From assembly GCF_030816295.1 (NCBI RefSeq), contig NZ_JAUSXV010000001.1, positions 124,001-188,000 of the forward strand: a stretch of DNA of 64,000 nucleotides, read 5' to 3'. Positions 21,381 through 29,028 of this stretch are shown here, one piece after another. The first letter of the stretch is position 1. Every line of letters starts with the position of its first letter. The position numbers and the translations under genes are program-made. The stretch is from Microbacterium natoriense. GTDB taxonomy: Bacteria; Actinomycetota; Actinomycetes; Actinomycetales; Microbacteriaceae. The notes under the pieces are model-generated. The model was not told the DNA's origin. It was given only the letters and a program-made list of their open reading frames with translations, and did no database searches.

Positions 21381-21405
21381 GACGGGGAGCATGCAGCTCC
21401 CCGTC
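21381..21405 (-). terminator. Hairpin after uricase
   Basis: GACGGGGAGC and GCTCCCCGTC form 10-bp perfect arms around ATGCA, 7 bp past the uricase stop. It may terminate or attenuate transcription before the permease. Confidence 0.6.
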
Positions 21406-21412
21406 CGGGTGA

Positions 21413-22306
21413 TCAGCAGAAGCCGGCGGAGCCGCTCCACGACCAGTGGTCGGTGTCTGCGCCTTCACGGAGGAACGACGCCTCGATCAGGCCGTAGGGG
21501 CGGTCGGCGGCGAAGAACACCTCGTTCGGGTTCTCCAGGCCGAACGGCGACAGGTCGACGACGAAGTGGTGGCTGTTCGGGGTGGAGAAGCGGATCTCGT
21601 CGATCTCGGGGTGCGCCTCGAGCACGGCCTCGGCCATCTCCTTCAGCGTGTGCTGCAGCGCGTAGGAGTAGTTGCGCGAGAAGCCTGCGAGCAGGCGGCT
21701 GCGGACGTCGGCGAACACCTCGTTGAAGTCGAGGTCGTTGCGGTTGTAGCGCCACTTGGCCGTGACGGAGGTGGCGAGGATGCGGTCCTCGGTCTCGGGC
21801 AGCGTCGTGTACTTCTCCTTCGGGTATCCGACGAATCCGCTCTGGGTCGACTTGAGGACCTTGAGATCCTGCAGCCCGGCGATGACGGTGGTGTCGTCGC
21901 CGTCGATCTGCACGAGCGCGGTGCGGGTCTCGGTGCCTCCGGCCACGAACGCGTGGTCGTGGGGGCCCTCGTCGCCCTCGATGCGCTGCCAGGTGTACTG
22001 CTCGGCTTCCCAGCGCCCGCCGGTGACCCAGTCGAACTCGCCGGTGAAGTGGCGGCCGAGACGGAGCAGGAACTCCTCGGGGCTTCCGACGCCGTCCTTC
22101 GCGAAGGCGTAGACGGTGTTCTTCTGCGTGTCGGTCGCGACGACGTGCTCGTTGTTGCCGTCGAAGTGGGCGCTCGCGAAGTCACCGCGCAGCTGCGAGG
22201 TGACGTTCAGGTCTTCGATCTCGTGGCGGGCGGTGTCGCGCGTGATGCGCACGACACGGACCTCGGCCTTGCCGTACTGGTTCTTGCCCAGAATGATGTC
22301 GGTCAT
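21413..22306 (-). CDS. Urate oxidase (uricase)
   Basis: This cofactor-free enzyme oxidises urate to 5-hydroxyisourate and produces hydrogen peroxide. The 297 residues fit the family. Signatures are ATDTQKNTVYAFAKDG (Thr of the catalytic site, about residue 59), STQSGFVGYPKEKYTTLPET (about 154-173) and the NSHHFVVDLSPFGL stretch near residue 245. It is the last enzyme gene of the uraD-HIU hydrolase-uricase unit, 8 bp after the HIU hydrolase. The C-terminus (GSAGFC) lacks a peroxisomal signal, as expected in bacteria. Confidence 0.96.
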   Translation of the reverse strand: MTDIILGKNQYGKAEVRVVRITRDTARHEIEDLNVTSQLRGDFASAHFDGNNEHVVATDTQKNTVYAFAKDGVGSPEEFLLRLGRHFTGEFDWVTGGRWEAEQYTWQRIEGDEGPHDHAFVAGGTETRTALVQIDGDDTTVIAGLQDLKVLKSTQSGFVGYPKEKYTTLPETEDRILATSVTAKWRYNRNDLDFNEVFADVRSRLLAGFSRNYSYALQHTLKEMAEAVLEAHPEIDEIRFSTPNSHHFVVDLSPFGLENPNEVFFAADRPYGLIEASFLREGADTDHWSWSGSAGFC

Positions 22307-22314
22307 TTCGATAC

Positions 22315-22656
22315 TCAGCTTCCTCGGTAAGTGGAATAGGCGAACGGGCTCAGCAGAAGAGGCACGTGATAGTGCGCCTGCTCAGCGTCGACCTGGAAGG
22401 TCAACACCACCTCCGGGAAGAAGGTGTCCGTGTCGATGCCGGCGAAGTAGGCCGCCGTGTCGAACCGGAGGCGGTACGCACCGCTCTCCAGCCGCTCGGG
22501 GCCCAGCTCTTTCACCCGCCCGTCAGCATCGGTGAGGCCCGAACCGATCCCGACCCATCCGTCGCCGACTCGGGCCTCGAGTTCGACGGCGACGCCGGGC
22601 GCGGGGCGCCCGATCGATGTGTCCAGGATGTGGGTGGTCACGTGAGAGACGCTCAT
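22315..22656 (-). CDS. 5-hydroxyisourate hydrolase
   Basis: This transthyretin-like hydrolase opens 5-hydroxyisourate to OHCU in the second step from urate. The 113 residues show the N-terminal THILDTSIGRPA with the active His, TDADGRV in the middle and the diagnostic C-terminal YRGS. Its ATG overlaps the uraD stop by four bases, showing tight coupling; uricase follows after 8 bp. Confidence 0.96.
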   Translation of the reverse strand: MSVSHVTTHILDTSIGRPAPGVAVELEARVGDGWVGIGSGLTDADGRVKELGPERLESGAYRLRFDTAAYFAGIDTDTFFPEVVLTFQVDAEQAHYHVPLLLSPFAYSTYRGS

Positions 22657-23156
22657 GCGCGTGCTCCTTCAGTCTCGATGGCTCCGGCCAGGCGGAGTGC
22701 GGCGATCTCGCGCAGCTGCTGGTCGATCACGGCCAGCTCCTGCTCGGGGGTGTTGCCCAGTCGCTCCTGCAGCAGGGCGAGGATGTCGTCGGCCGACCGA
22801 CCTGCGGCGCGCACCAGGTACACGCGGTCGAACTTCGCCTCATAGGCCCGGTTGCCCGCGGCGAGAGCGTCGGCCGCACTCGCGTCGACACCTGCCTGCT
22901 CGCTGCGCGCGTGCGCCGCCTCGGGGCTGTCGCCCTGGGCGCGCTCGCCGATGCGCGGGTGGTGGGCCAGCGCGGCGTCGAGCTCGGCCTCGGTGAGAGG
23001 CGCGGCGACGTGCATCGCGGCATCCGTCAGCGCGTCGATCGAGGCGTAGGGGCGCCCTGCGATGAGCGCGTCGTACCAGCGGGGAATGTCCAGCGCAGGT
23101 TTCGCGACGCTCAGAGCGGCGTCGCGGGTGCTGGAGTTGAACTCCTCGAGCAACAT
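22653..23156 (-). CDS. uraD: OHCU decarboxylase
   Basis: This enzyme decarboxylates 2-oxo-4-hydroxy-4-carboxy-5-ureidoimidazoline to (S)-allantoin, the third step after urate. The 167 residues carry the family motif HHPRIGERA (His66 region) with NRAYEAKFDRVYLVRAAGRS near residue 110 and LGN.PEQE before the C-terminus. It opens the uraD-HIU hydrolase-uricase operon, and a box pair lies 74 bp upstream of its start. Confidence 0.95.
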   Translation of the reverse strand: MLLEEFNSSTRDAALSVAKPALDIPRWYDALIAGRPYASIDALTDAAMHVAAPLTEAELDAALAHHPRIGERAQGDSPEAAHARSEQAGVDASAADALAAGNRAYEAKFDRVYLVRAAGRSADDILALLQERLGNTPEQELAVIDQQLREIAALRLAGAIETEGARA

Positions 23157-23229
23157 CTTCGATCCTCATCACATGTTGGCATCCGACGTGTAAGGACTAT
23201 ACGGAGCCTCTGTTTCGAGAGGATTAAGT

Positions 23230-23265
23230 TTCCGCATGTCGGAACTGTTATTTCAACATGTGTAA
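23230..23265. promoter_or_regulatory. Paired operator upstream of uraD
   Basis: Box TTCCGCATGTCGGAA (23230-23244) has perfect TTCCG/CGGAA arms. Its partner TTTCAACATGTGTAA (23251-23265) is centred 21 bp away. They lie 74-109 bp upstream of the uraD start and probably overlap its promoter. Confidence 0.65.
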
Positions 23266-23304
23266 ACAGTATGCGGGAGCCGTGGCATCCCGTCAACCCC
23301 CGCG

Positions 23305-23385
23305 ACAGATGTCGGCCGAGAATACAAATGTCGGCCCGGAACGGCGGTCTGTACCGCCATCCGTGTTCCGGACCGACACCTGTGT
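23305..23385. repeat. Interspersed repeat, ATGTCGGCCGAGAA family, copy 1
   Basis: Two direct ATGTCGGCC copies (23309 and 23328) are followed by an inverted GGACCGACA (about 23370-23378), giving a stem-loop-prone module. A second copy with the same order lies at 32274-32357. It occupies the gap between the uraD promoter and the peroxiredoxin stop. Confidence 0.7.
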
Positions 23386-23394
23386 GGAGGCGCG

Positions 23395-23859
23395 TCAGAC
23401 GCCGAGTTCGGCGCGCAGGCGTGCGACGTGGCCGTCCGCGTCGACGCCGTACTCGGCACGCTGCACGACGCCGTCTCCGTCGAGCACGAAGGTCGAGCGG
23501 ATGACGCCGTCGAAGGTGCGGTCGCCGACGGTCTTCTCGCCCCATACGCCCCAGGCCTTCGCCACCGCGGCGTCGGAATCGGCGAGCAACGGGAAGGTGA
23601 GCGCCTCGGCATCCGCGAAGGCGCGGATCTCGTCGACGCTGTCGGGCGAGACGCCGATCACGGCGTAGCCGGCCGCGTTGAGCGACGACAGGCTGTCGCG
23701 GAAGTCGCAGGCCTCTGTCGTGCACCCGGGCGTCGCCGCCTTCGGATAGAAGTAGACGACGACGTTGCGGCCGAAGAAGTCGGCGAGCGACACGGCGTTG
23801 CCGTCCGCGTCGGCGAGCGTGAAGGCGGGAGCGGTGTCGCCTGCGGTGAGTTGCGTCAT
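23395..23859 (-). CDS. bcp: Thiol peroxiredoxin, BCP/PrxQ family
   Basis: This cytoplasmic thioredoxin-dependent peroxidase has 154 residues. The motif PGCTTEACDFRD gives the peroxidatic Cys46 and resolving Cys51 of the PrxQ subgroup. The start at 23859 (MTQLTAGDTAPAFTL) has GAGGAGAAACC just upstream; the 74-residue extension of the frame is not protein-like. It stands between the urate operon and the CitE-like gene, 76 bp after the latter. A role against the hydrogen peroxide made by uricase is plausible but only inferred from location. Confidence 0.93.
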   Translation of the reverse strand: MTQLTAGDTAPAFTLADADGNAVSLADFFGRNVVVYFYPKAATPGCTTEACDFRDSLSSLNAAGYAVIGVSPDSVDEIRAFADAEALTFPLLADSDAAVAKAWGVWGEKTVGDRTFDGVIRSTFVLDGDGVVQRAEYGVDADGHVARLRAELGV

Positions 23860-23935
23860 GGTTTCTCCTCGTGGTCGGATACTGCGTTTCGTCTCGCTCC
23901 GCTCGCTCAACGAACGGATGCCGGATGCTGCTCGG

Positions 23936-24802
23936 TCAGCGCACGACGACGTGCACGTCGAAGGCCTCGGCGAGCTGCATGATCTTGCGCGCGCGCCCGA
24001 GGCGAGGAAGGTCGCTTCCGTCACGGACGATCTGCCCGCGCGCATCGAAGTCCTGCAGGAACTCGTAGGCCCATTCGACATCGGTGCGGGTGGGGCTGAT
24101 GACCTCGTTGACCACGGGAGTCTGATCGGGAGACAGGCAGAGCTTGCCCGTCATCCCCATCGAGACCGTGATCGCGGACTGCTCGCGGAGGATCGGATGG
24201 CTCGACCCGACGGTCGGGCCGTCGATCGGACCGGGGAGCCCGGCGGCCCGGCTCGAGACGACCAGACGGGCGCGCGGATAGGCCATCGCCTCCCGGTCGG
24301 CCGACATGCCGGTGTCTCGACGGAAGTCGCCGCTGCCGAACGCCAGGCGGAACACGCCCTTGGCCCGAGCGATCTCCGTCGCGTTCTCGATGCCGATCGC
24401 GGATTCGACGAGTGCCACGACGGGCACCTTCGCGCCGAGGCGGTTGTAGGTGTCCATGGCCTGACCGCCGAGCTCGGTCTTCGCGAGCATCACTCCGCGC
24501 AGACCCTGGGCCGCGCGCAGCGCCTCGATGTCGGCGGCCCAGTGCTCGCTCGTGGCGTCGTTGATGCGCACCCAGGCGCTGCCGCCCGAGCTGAGCCAGT
24601 CCACGACGTCCTGCCGCGCCGAGTCCTTGCGGCTCGCGTCGACAGCATCCTCGATGTCGAGCACGACCGCATCGGCGTGCGATGCGGCGGCGGCGTCGAA
24701 CGTCTCCGGCCGGGTGGCCGCGACGAGCAGCCACGAGCGGGCGAGCTCAGGCGCGATCTCGCGCGTGGTCACGGACGCCGACGGTGCCAGCGGAGCGTTC
24801 AT
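23936..24802 (-). CDS. CitE-like (HpcH/HpaI) CoA-ester lyase
   Basis: The 288-residue TIM-barrel protein of the citrate-lyase-beta-like family shows DAVVLDIEDAVDASRKD (about 44-60), ALVESAIGIENA near residue 130 and FGSGDFRRDTG near residue 155. Relatives cleave malyl-CoA, citramalyl-CoA or similar thioesters, and some act as malate synthases. The purine-type operator overlaps its ribosome site, so it probably works on a glyoxylate-linked compound such as malyl-CoA (inference). It is a different protein from the candidate at 9152-10420. Confidence 0.8.
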   Translation of the reverse strand: MNAPLAPSASVTTREIAPELARSWLLVAATRPETFDAAAASHADAVVLDIEDAVDASRKDSARQDVVDWLSSGGSAWVRINDATSEHWAADIEALRAAQGLRGVMLAKTELGGQAMDTYNRLGAKVPVVALVESAIGIENATEIARAKGVFRLAFGSGDFRRDTGMSADREAMAYPRARLVVSSRAAGLPGPIDGPTVGSSHPILREQSAITVSMGMTGKLCLSPDQTPVVNEVISPTRTDVEWAYEFLQDFDARGQIVRDGSDLPRLGRARKIMQLAEAFDVHVVVR

Positions 24803-24809
24803 TCATTCT

Positions 24810-24845
24810 TTCCGTTCTATGAAATTTCATTTCTACTAAACGAAA
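24810..24845. promoter_or_regulatory. Paired operator upstream of the CitE-like gene
   Basis: Boxes TTCCGTTCTATGAAA (24810-24824) and TTCTACTAAACGAAA (24831-24845) are centred 21 bp apart. The first overlaps the minus-strand ribosome site GGAAAG, a position that would block transcription or initiation. The second ends 4 bp before the coaBC stop. Confidence 0.55.
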
Positions 24846-24848
24846 AGA

Positions 24849-26078
24849 CTACTCCTCGCCTCGGCTGCCCGTCCAGAGCGGACGGAGCACATCGAGGATG
24901 CCTGCTGCGACCTCGCGCTTGGAACCGGATGCCGTCGCGGCCACGGCGCCGTCGGGGGCGAGCACGATCACGGCGTTCTCGACCGCCTCGAACCCGCGCT
25001 CCCAGCCGACCTCGTTCACCACCAGCAGATCGACGCCCTTTCGCTGCTGCTTGCGGCGGGCGCGTGCCAGCAGCTCCTCCTGATCACCCTCGGTCCCCGG
25101 GGTCTCGGCAGCGAATCCGACGATCAGCTGCCCGTCACGGCGCGCTCGCACAAGACCCGCCACGATGTCCTCGTTCTCCGCGAGCTCGATCGCCGGGATC
25201 CCGCCCGCCTCCTTGGTCAGCTTGCGCGGCGACACCTCGACCGGCCGGTAGTCGGCGACCGCCGCCGCCATCACGATCGCATCGGCGGAGGCTGCGGCCT
25301 CCGCCATCGCCTGCCCGAGCTCGGCCGCGGTTCCCACGTGCCGGATGCGGACGGACGGATGCTGCGCTGGGGCGAGCACGTCGCCGGCGACGTTCGCGGC
25401 GACGAGGGTCACCTCGGCGCCCCGGGCCGCCGCCTCTGCGGCGAGCGCGACCCCCTGCCTGCCGCTGGATCGATTGCCGAGATACCGCACCGGGTCGATC
25501 GGCTCGCGCGTGCCGCCCGCCGAGATCGCGATCCGCAGCCCCTCGAGGTCGCGCGGGGCGAGAAGGGCGAGCGCGGCATCCGCGATGCCCTCCGGCTCGA
25601 TCATCCGCCCCGGCCCGCTGTCGCCTCCGGCCAGCTCGCCGACGGCAGGCCCGACGATGTGCACTCCGCGGCTCTGCAGCGTGGCGATGTTCGCCTGGGT
25701 GGACGGATGCCGCCACATCTCCGCGTGCATCGCCGGGGCGATGAGCACGGGCGCTTCGGTCGCCAGGAGGGTCGTGCCGAGCAGGTTGTCCGCGATCCCC
25801 GCCGTCATCTTCGCGATGGTGTTGGCGGTCGCGGGCGCCACGACGACGAGATCGGCGTCCTGGCCGAGAGCGACGTGGCGCACCTTGGCCACGTCGTCGT
25901 GCACGCTGGTGGTCACCGGGTTGCGGCTGATCGCCTCCCAGGTGGGCAGGCCCACGAAGCGCAGCGCGTCTTCCGTGGGGATGACCGTCACCTCGTGCCC
26001 CGCCTTGATCAGCAGCCGGACGAGCTGCACGGACTTGTACGCGGCGATTCCACCGGTGACTCCGACGACGATGTTCAC
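24849..26078 (-). CDS. coaBC: Bifunctional phosphopantothenoylcysteine decarboxylase/synthetase
   Basis: This bifunctional enzyme makes 4'-phosphopantetheine for coenzyme A. The N-terminal CoaC flavoprotein domain shows VTGGIAAYKSVQLVRLL and PATANTIAKMTAGIADNLL; the CoaB domain shows AGGTREPIDPVRYLGNRSS and AAAVADYRP. The start is read as GTG at 26078 (protein MNIVVGVTGG, 409 residues) because the domain begins there; the upstream extension is not conserved-looking. It is a housekeeping gene with no purine operator, sitting between two catabolic blocks. Confidence 0.93.
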   Translation of the reverse strand: MNIVVGVTGGIAAYKSVQLVRLLIKAGHEVTVIPTEDALRFVGLPTWEAISRNPVTTSVHDDVAKVRHVALGQDADLVVVAPATANTIAKMTAGIADNLLGTTLLATEAPVLIAPAMHAEMWRHPSTQANIATLQSRGVHIVGPAVGELAGGDSGPGRMIEPEGIADAALALLAPRDLEGLRIAISAGGTREPIDPVRYLGNRSSGRQGVALAAEAAARGAEVTLVAANVAGDVLAPAQHPSVRIRHVGTAAELGQAMAEAAASADAIVMAAAVADYRPVEVSPRKLTKEAGGIPAIELAENEDIVAGLVRARRDGQLIVGFAAETPGTEGDQEELLARARRKQQRKGVDLLVVNEVGWERGFEAVENAVIVLAPDGAVAATASGSKREVAAGILDVLRPLWTGSRGEE

Positions 26079-26132
26079 GGTTCGATTCTGCCTCGTCCGG
26101 CGCTCGCCCGGGTCGCCGTTAGCATCGACTGC

Positions 26133-27404
26133 ATGGGGGATCTCGAGGATTGGGAGACGGGCGTCGTCCGCGACCCGCACACACCGCCGCAGGCACTGGC
26201 CGACATCGCCGAGCGACGTTACGACCTGCACCCTGCGATCGCCGCGCATCCTCGCGTGTATCCGGGACTGCTCCAGTGGATGGCGGCGGTGAACCCCGCC
26301 TCCGCGCTGCCCGCGCTGCCTCAGCCCTTCACCCCCGGTCAGTCTGAGCCGTCGGCGCCTCCCGGGCCCGCTTCGACGCCTGCGCCGCCGTACGACCTTG
26401 CGCAGCAGCAGCCCGTGGCATCCGCCCCGCCTGCGTCCGGGCCGCCTGCGTCCGGGCCGTACTACCCGGCCCCGTCGTCGTCCGCGCAGTACTATCCGAT
26501 CTCGGGCGGGCGCCCGGTTCCTCCCCCGCGTCGGCGCAACGGCGTCGGATGCTGGCTCGCCGGATGCGGGTGCCTCACCCTTGCCGGGATCTTCATGGTG
26601 GTGCTGTTCGTGCTCGGCGGGCTCGGATCACTGTCGTCATCGTCGGGCGAGGGCGAGGGCGTACCGCAACAGCAGTCCGACGCCGCGGCGATCGCCGAGC
26701 AGCTCGCGGCATACGACGCCGAGCTCGCCACGATCCGATCGCTCGCCGTCGCCCTCGACGGCAACCCGGCAGCACCCCTCGTCCTCGACGAGAACTGGCT
26801 CTCATATCTCGATTCACAGGCGACCGCCCCGAACCTCACCCTGACCGAGGCGAAGAACATCGTCTCGATGACCGTGGACGTCCGCACCGAGCTCGAGCAG
26901 AGCATCGCGACCGCTGAGCAGCGGCGGAGCAATGCCTCAGGCTCGGTGTCGGAGCGCCTCGTCGATGAGGCCGGCAACGGCTACATCGACATCACGTGGG
27001 ATGCCGCACAGGCCTGCGGTTCGCCCGATGGCGGGGATGACTGGGAGACCGCCGGATGCGTGACCGGCGGCAACGCCCTGACGGTCCACCTGGTCCCCGA
27101 CGCGGAGTTCCGCAGCGATTGGTCGCTGCGGATGTCCGTCGCGCACGAGCTCGCACACGTGTATCAGTTCGCGGATGCCGCGCGCTTCGATGACCAGCAC
27201 AGCGATGCCGACCGACTGCTCGAGCAGGGGCTGTTCACGGGCAGCGACGAGGCCATGGCAGACTGCTACGCGCTCACCTATTACGGGGCATGGGCGCTGA
27301 GCGATGGGATCGAAGAGGTCGGCTACGGCTACGTGTGCAACGAAGCCGAGCGTCAGGCGATCCGCGACTGGGCGGCGTCACTGCACGCGCCGATGCCAGG
27401 CTGA
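26133..27404 (+). CDS. Membrane-anchored predicted zinc protease with LRV-like N-terminus
   Basis: The 423-residue protein has a three-part layout. Residues 1-60 resemble the variant leucine-rich repeat (RDPHTPPQALADIAERRYDL). A Pro/Ala/Ser-rich linker follows, then a Cys-containing membrane segment (GCGCLTLAGIFMVVLFVLGG, about 142-161). The rest is extracytoplasmic, with a metalloprotease-like VAHELAHVYQF near residue 333 and a downstream DEAMADCYAL that could give the third zinc ligand. The exact family is not recognised. It is divergent from coaBC, and no substrate can be named. Confidence 0.7.
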   Translation: MGDLEDWETGVVRDPHTPPQALADIAERRYDLHPAIAAHPRVYPGLLQWMAAVNPASALPALPQPFTPGQSEPSAPPGPASTPAPPYDLAQQQPVASAPPASGPPASGPYYPAPSSSAQYYPISGGRPVPPPRRRNGVGCWLAGCGCLTLAGIFMVVLFVLGGLGSLSSSSGEGEGVPQQQSDAAAIAEQLAAYDAELATIRSLAVALDGNPAAPLVLDENWLSYLDSQATAPNLTLTEAKNIVSMTVDVRTELEQSIATAEQRRSNASGSVSERLVDEAGNGYIDITWDAAQACGSPDGGDDWETAGCVTGGNALTVHLVPDAEFRSDWSLRMSVAHELAHVYQFADAARFDDQHSDADRLLEQGLFTGSDEAMADCYALTYYGAWALSDGIEEVGYGYVCNEAERQAIRDWAASLHAPMPG

Positions 27405-27471
27405 CCCCGAGAAACCTGGCGTCTTGACCGTCCACGGCACGAGTCATAGGCTTTCAGCACCCTGCATCCGA

Positions 27472-27507
27472 TTTCAGAATTCAGTATTCGAATTCCGTAT
27501 TTCGGAA
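27472..27507. promoter_or_regulatory. Paired operator upstream of xdhA
   Basis: Boxes TTTCAGAATTCAGTA (27472-27486) and TTCCGTATTTCGGAA (27493-27507) are centred 21 bp apart and end 33 bp before the xdhA start. They probably control xdhA-xdhB-xdhC. Confidence 0.6.
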
Positions 27508-27540
27508 TCGAATGACCACCTCTCTGAAGAGGAGCCGCCC

Positions 27541-29028
27541 ATGAGCGAATCCGCCGTGACCGTGAACGGGGAGCGCCGCTCCCTCGCCGACACCGCGACG
27601 CACACCACCGCCCTGGACTGGCTGCGCGGCCGCGGGCTCTCCGGCAGCAAAGAGGGCTGCGCCGAAGGCGAGTGCGGTGCTTGCGCGATGCTGCTCGCGA
27701 CGCCCGCCTCCGACGGGGGAACCGCCTGGACGCCCGTGAATGCCTGCCTCGTGCCGGTCTACGCGCTCGACGGACAGGAGATCGTGACGGCCGAGGGGCT
27801 CGGCGACCCCGAGCACCTGCACCCCGTGCAGGAGAAGCTCGCCGAGGCCGGCGGATCGCAGTGCGGCTACTGCACTCCCGGCTTCGCGTGCAGCATGGCC
27901 GGAGAGTACTACCGCGCCGATCGCGCCGGAGATGAGGACGAACCCCTCGGCGAGGAGCCCTGCCCCGTGCACGACGCCGAGCACGGTCCGAACGGCTTCG
28001 ACCTGCACGCACTGAGCGGCAACCTGTGCCGATGCACCGGCTACCGCCCGATCCGCGACGCGGCCTACGCCCTCGGTTCGCCCGAGCAGGGCGACCCGCT
28101 GCAGCAGCGCCTCTCACAGCCGGCGCCCTCGCCCGTCGCCACCGACGTCGAGGTGGCGGGCCGACGCTTCGTGCGACCGGCATCCCTCGCCGACGCCCTG
28201 CGGATCCTCCGCGACGAACCCGACGCCCTCCTCGTCGCCGGATCGACCGACTGGGGCGTCGAGGTGAACCTGCGCGGCCGACGCGCCCCGTTCGTCATCG
28301 CGATCGAGCAGCTGGACGAGCTGCGCGGTCTCACCATCGGCGACGATTCGATCGAGATCGGCGCGGCGCTCGCGCTCTCCGAGGTCGAGAAGCGCCTCGA
28401 CGGCGCGGTGCCGCTGCTCGCCGAGATGCTCCCTCAGTTCGCCTCGCGACTGATCCGCAACCGCGGCACATTCGGAGGCAACCTCGGCACCGGCTCCCCC
28501 ATCGGCGACACTCCCCCTGCACTGCTCGCGCTGGGCGCCCACCTGGTGCTCACGAGCGCCGGCGAGGACGACCGCATCGTCGAGCGCGAGGTCGAGCTGT
28601 CGGAGTACTTCACCGGATACCGGCAAACGATCCGGCAGCCCGGGGAACTCATCAAGGCCGTGCACATCCCGCGCCCGCTCGCCCGCGTCACGGCCTTCCA
28701 CAAGATCGCCAAACGCCGCTTCGACGACATCTCCAGCGTCGCCGTCGCGTTCGCGCTCGACATCGAGGGCGGCGTCGTGACCGCCGCGAAGATCGGCCTG
28801 GGCGGCGTCGCCGCGACGCCGCTGCGAGCCCTCGCGACCGAGGCCGCCCTGGTCGGCCGCCCATGGGACGTCGAGACCGTCCGCACGGCATCCGAGGTCC
28901 TGGGTGCGGAGGGCACGCCGATGTCCGATCACCGCGCGAGCTCCGAGTACCGCGCCCTCATGCTCAACACCGCGCTGCTCAAGCTGTACAGCCGAACCGT
29001 GATCGAGTCGAAGGAGGTGCCGGCATGA
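27541..29028 (+). CDS. xdhA: Xanthine dehydrogenase small subunit (2Fe-2S and FAD domains)
   Basis: This electron-transfer subunit combines two [2Fe-2S] clusters and FAD to pass electrons from the Mo site to NAD. Of 495 residues, the plant-type cluster ligands are Cys40, Cys45, Cys48 and Cys69 (EGCAEGECGACAML), and the second cluster uses QCGYCTPG (Cys108, Cys111) and NLCRCTGYRP (Cys163, Cys165). The FAD domain begins near residue 190 with IRNRGTFGGNLGTGSPIGD. The start is fixed by GAGGAG six bases upstream. It overlaps xdhB by ATGA. A Glu/Asp-rich insert (about 128-150) between the two cluster motifs is larger than usual. Confidence 0.93.
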   Translation: MSESAVTVNGERRSLADTATHTTALDWLRGRGLSGSKEGCAEGECGACAMLLATPASDGGTAWTPVNACLVPVYALDGQEIVTAEGLGDPEHLHPVQEKLAEAGGSQCGYCTPGFACSMAGEYYRADRAGDEDEPLGEEPCPVHDAEHGPNGFDLHALSGNLCRCTGYRPIRDAAYALGSPEQGDPLQQRLSQPAPSPVATDVEVAGRRFVRPASLADALRILRDEPDALLVAGSTDWGVEVNLRGRRAPFVIAIEQLDELRGLTIGDDSIEIGAALALSEVEKRLDGAVPLLAEMLPQFASRLIRNRGTFGGNLGTGSPIGDTPPALLALGAHLVLTSAGEDDRIVEREVELSEYFTGYRQTIRQPGELIKAVHIPRPLARVTAFHKIAKRRFDDISSVAVAFALDIEGGVVTAAKIGLGGVAATPLRALATEAALVGRPWDVETVRTASEVLGAEGTPMSDHRASSEYRALMLNTALLKLYSRTVIESKEVPA

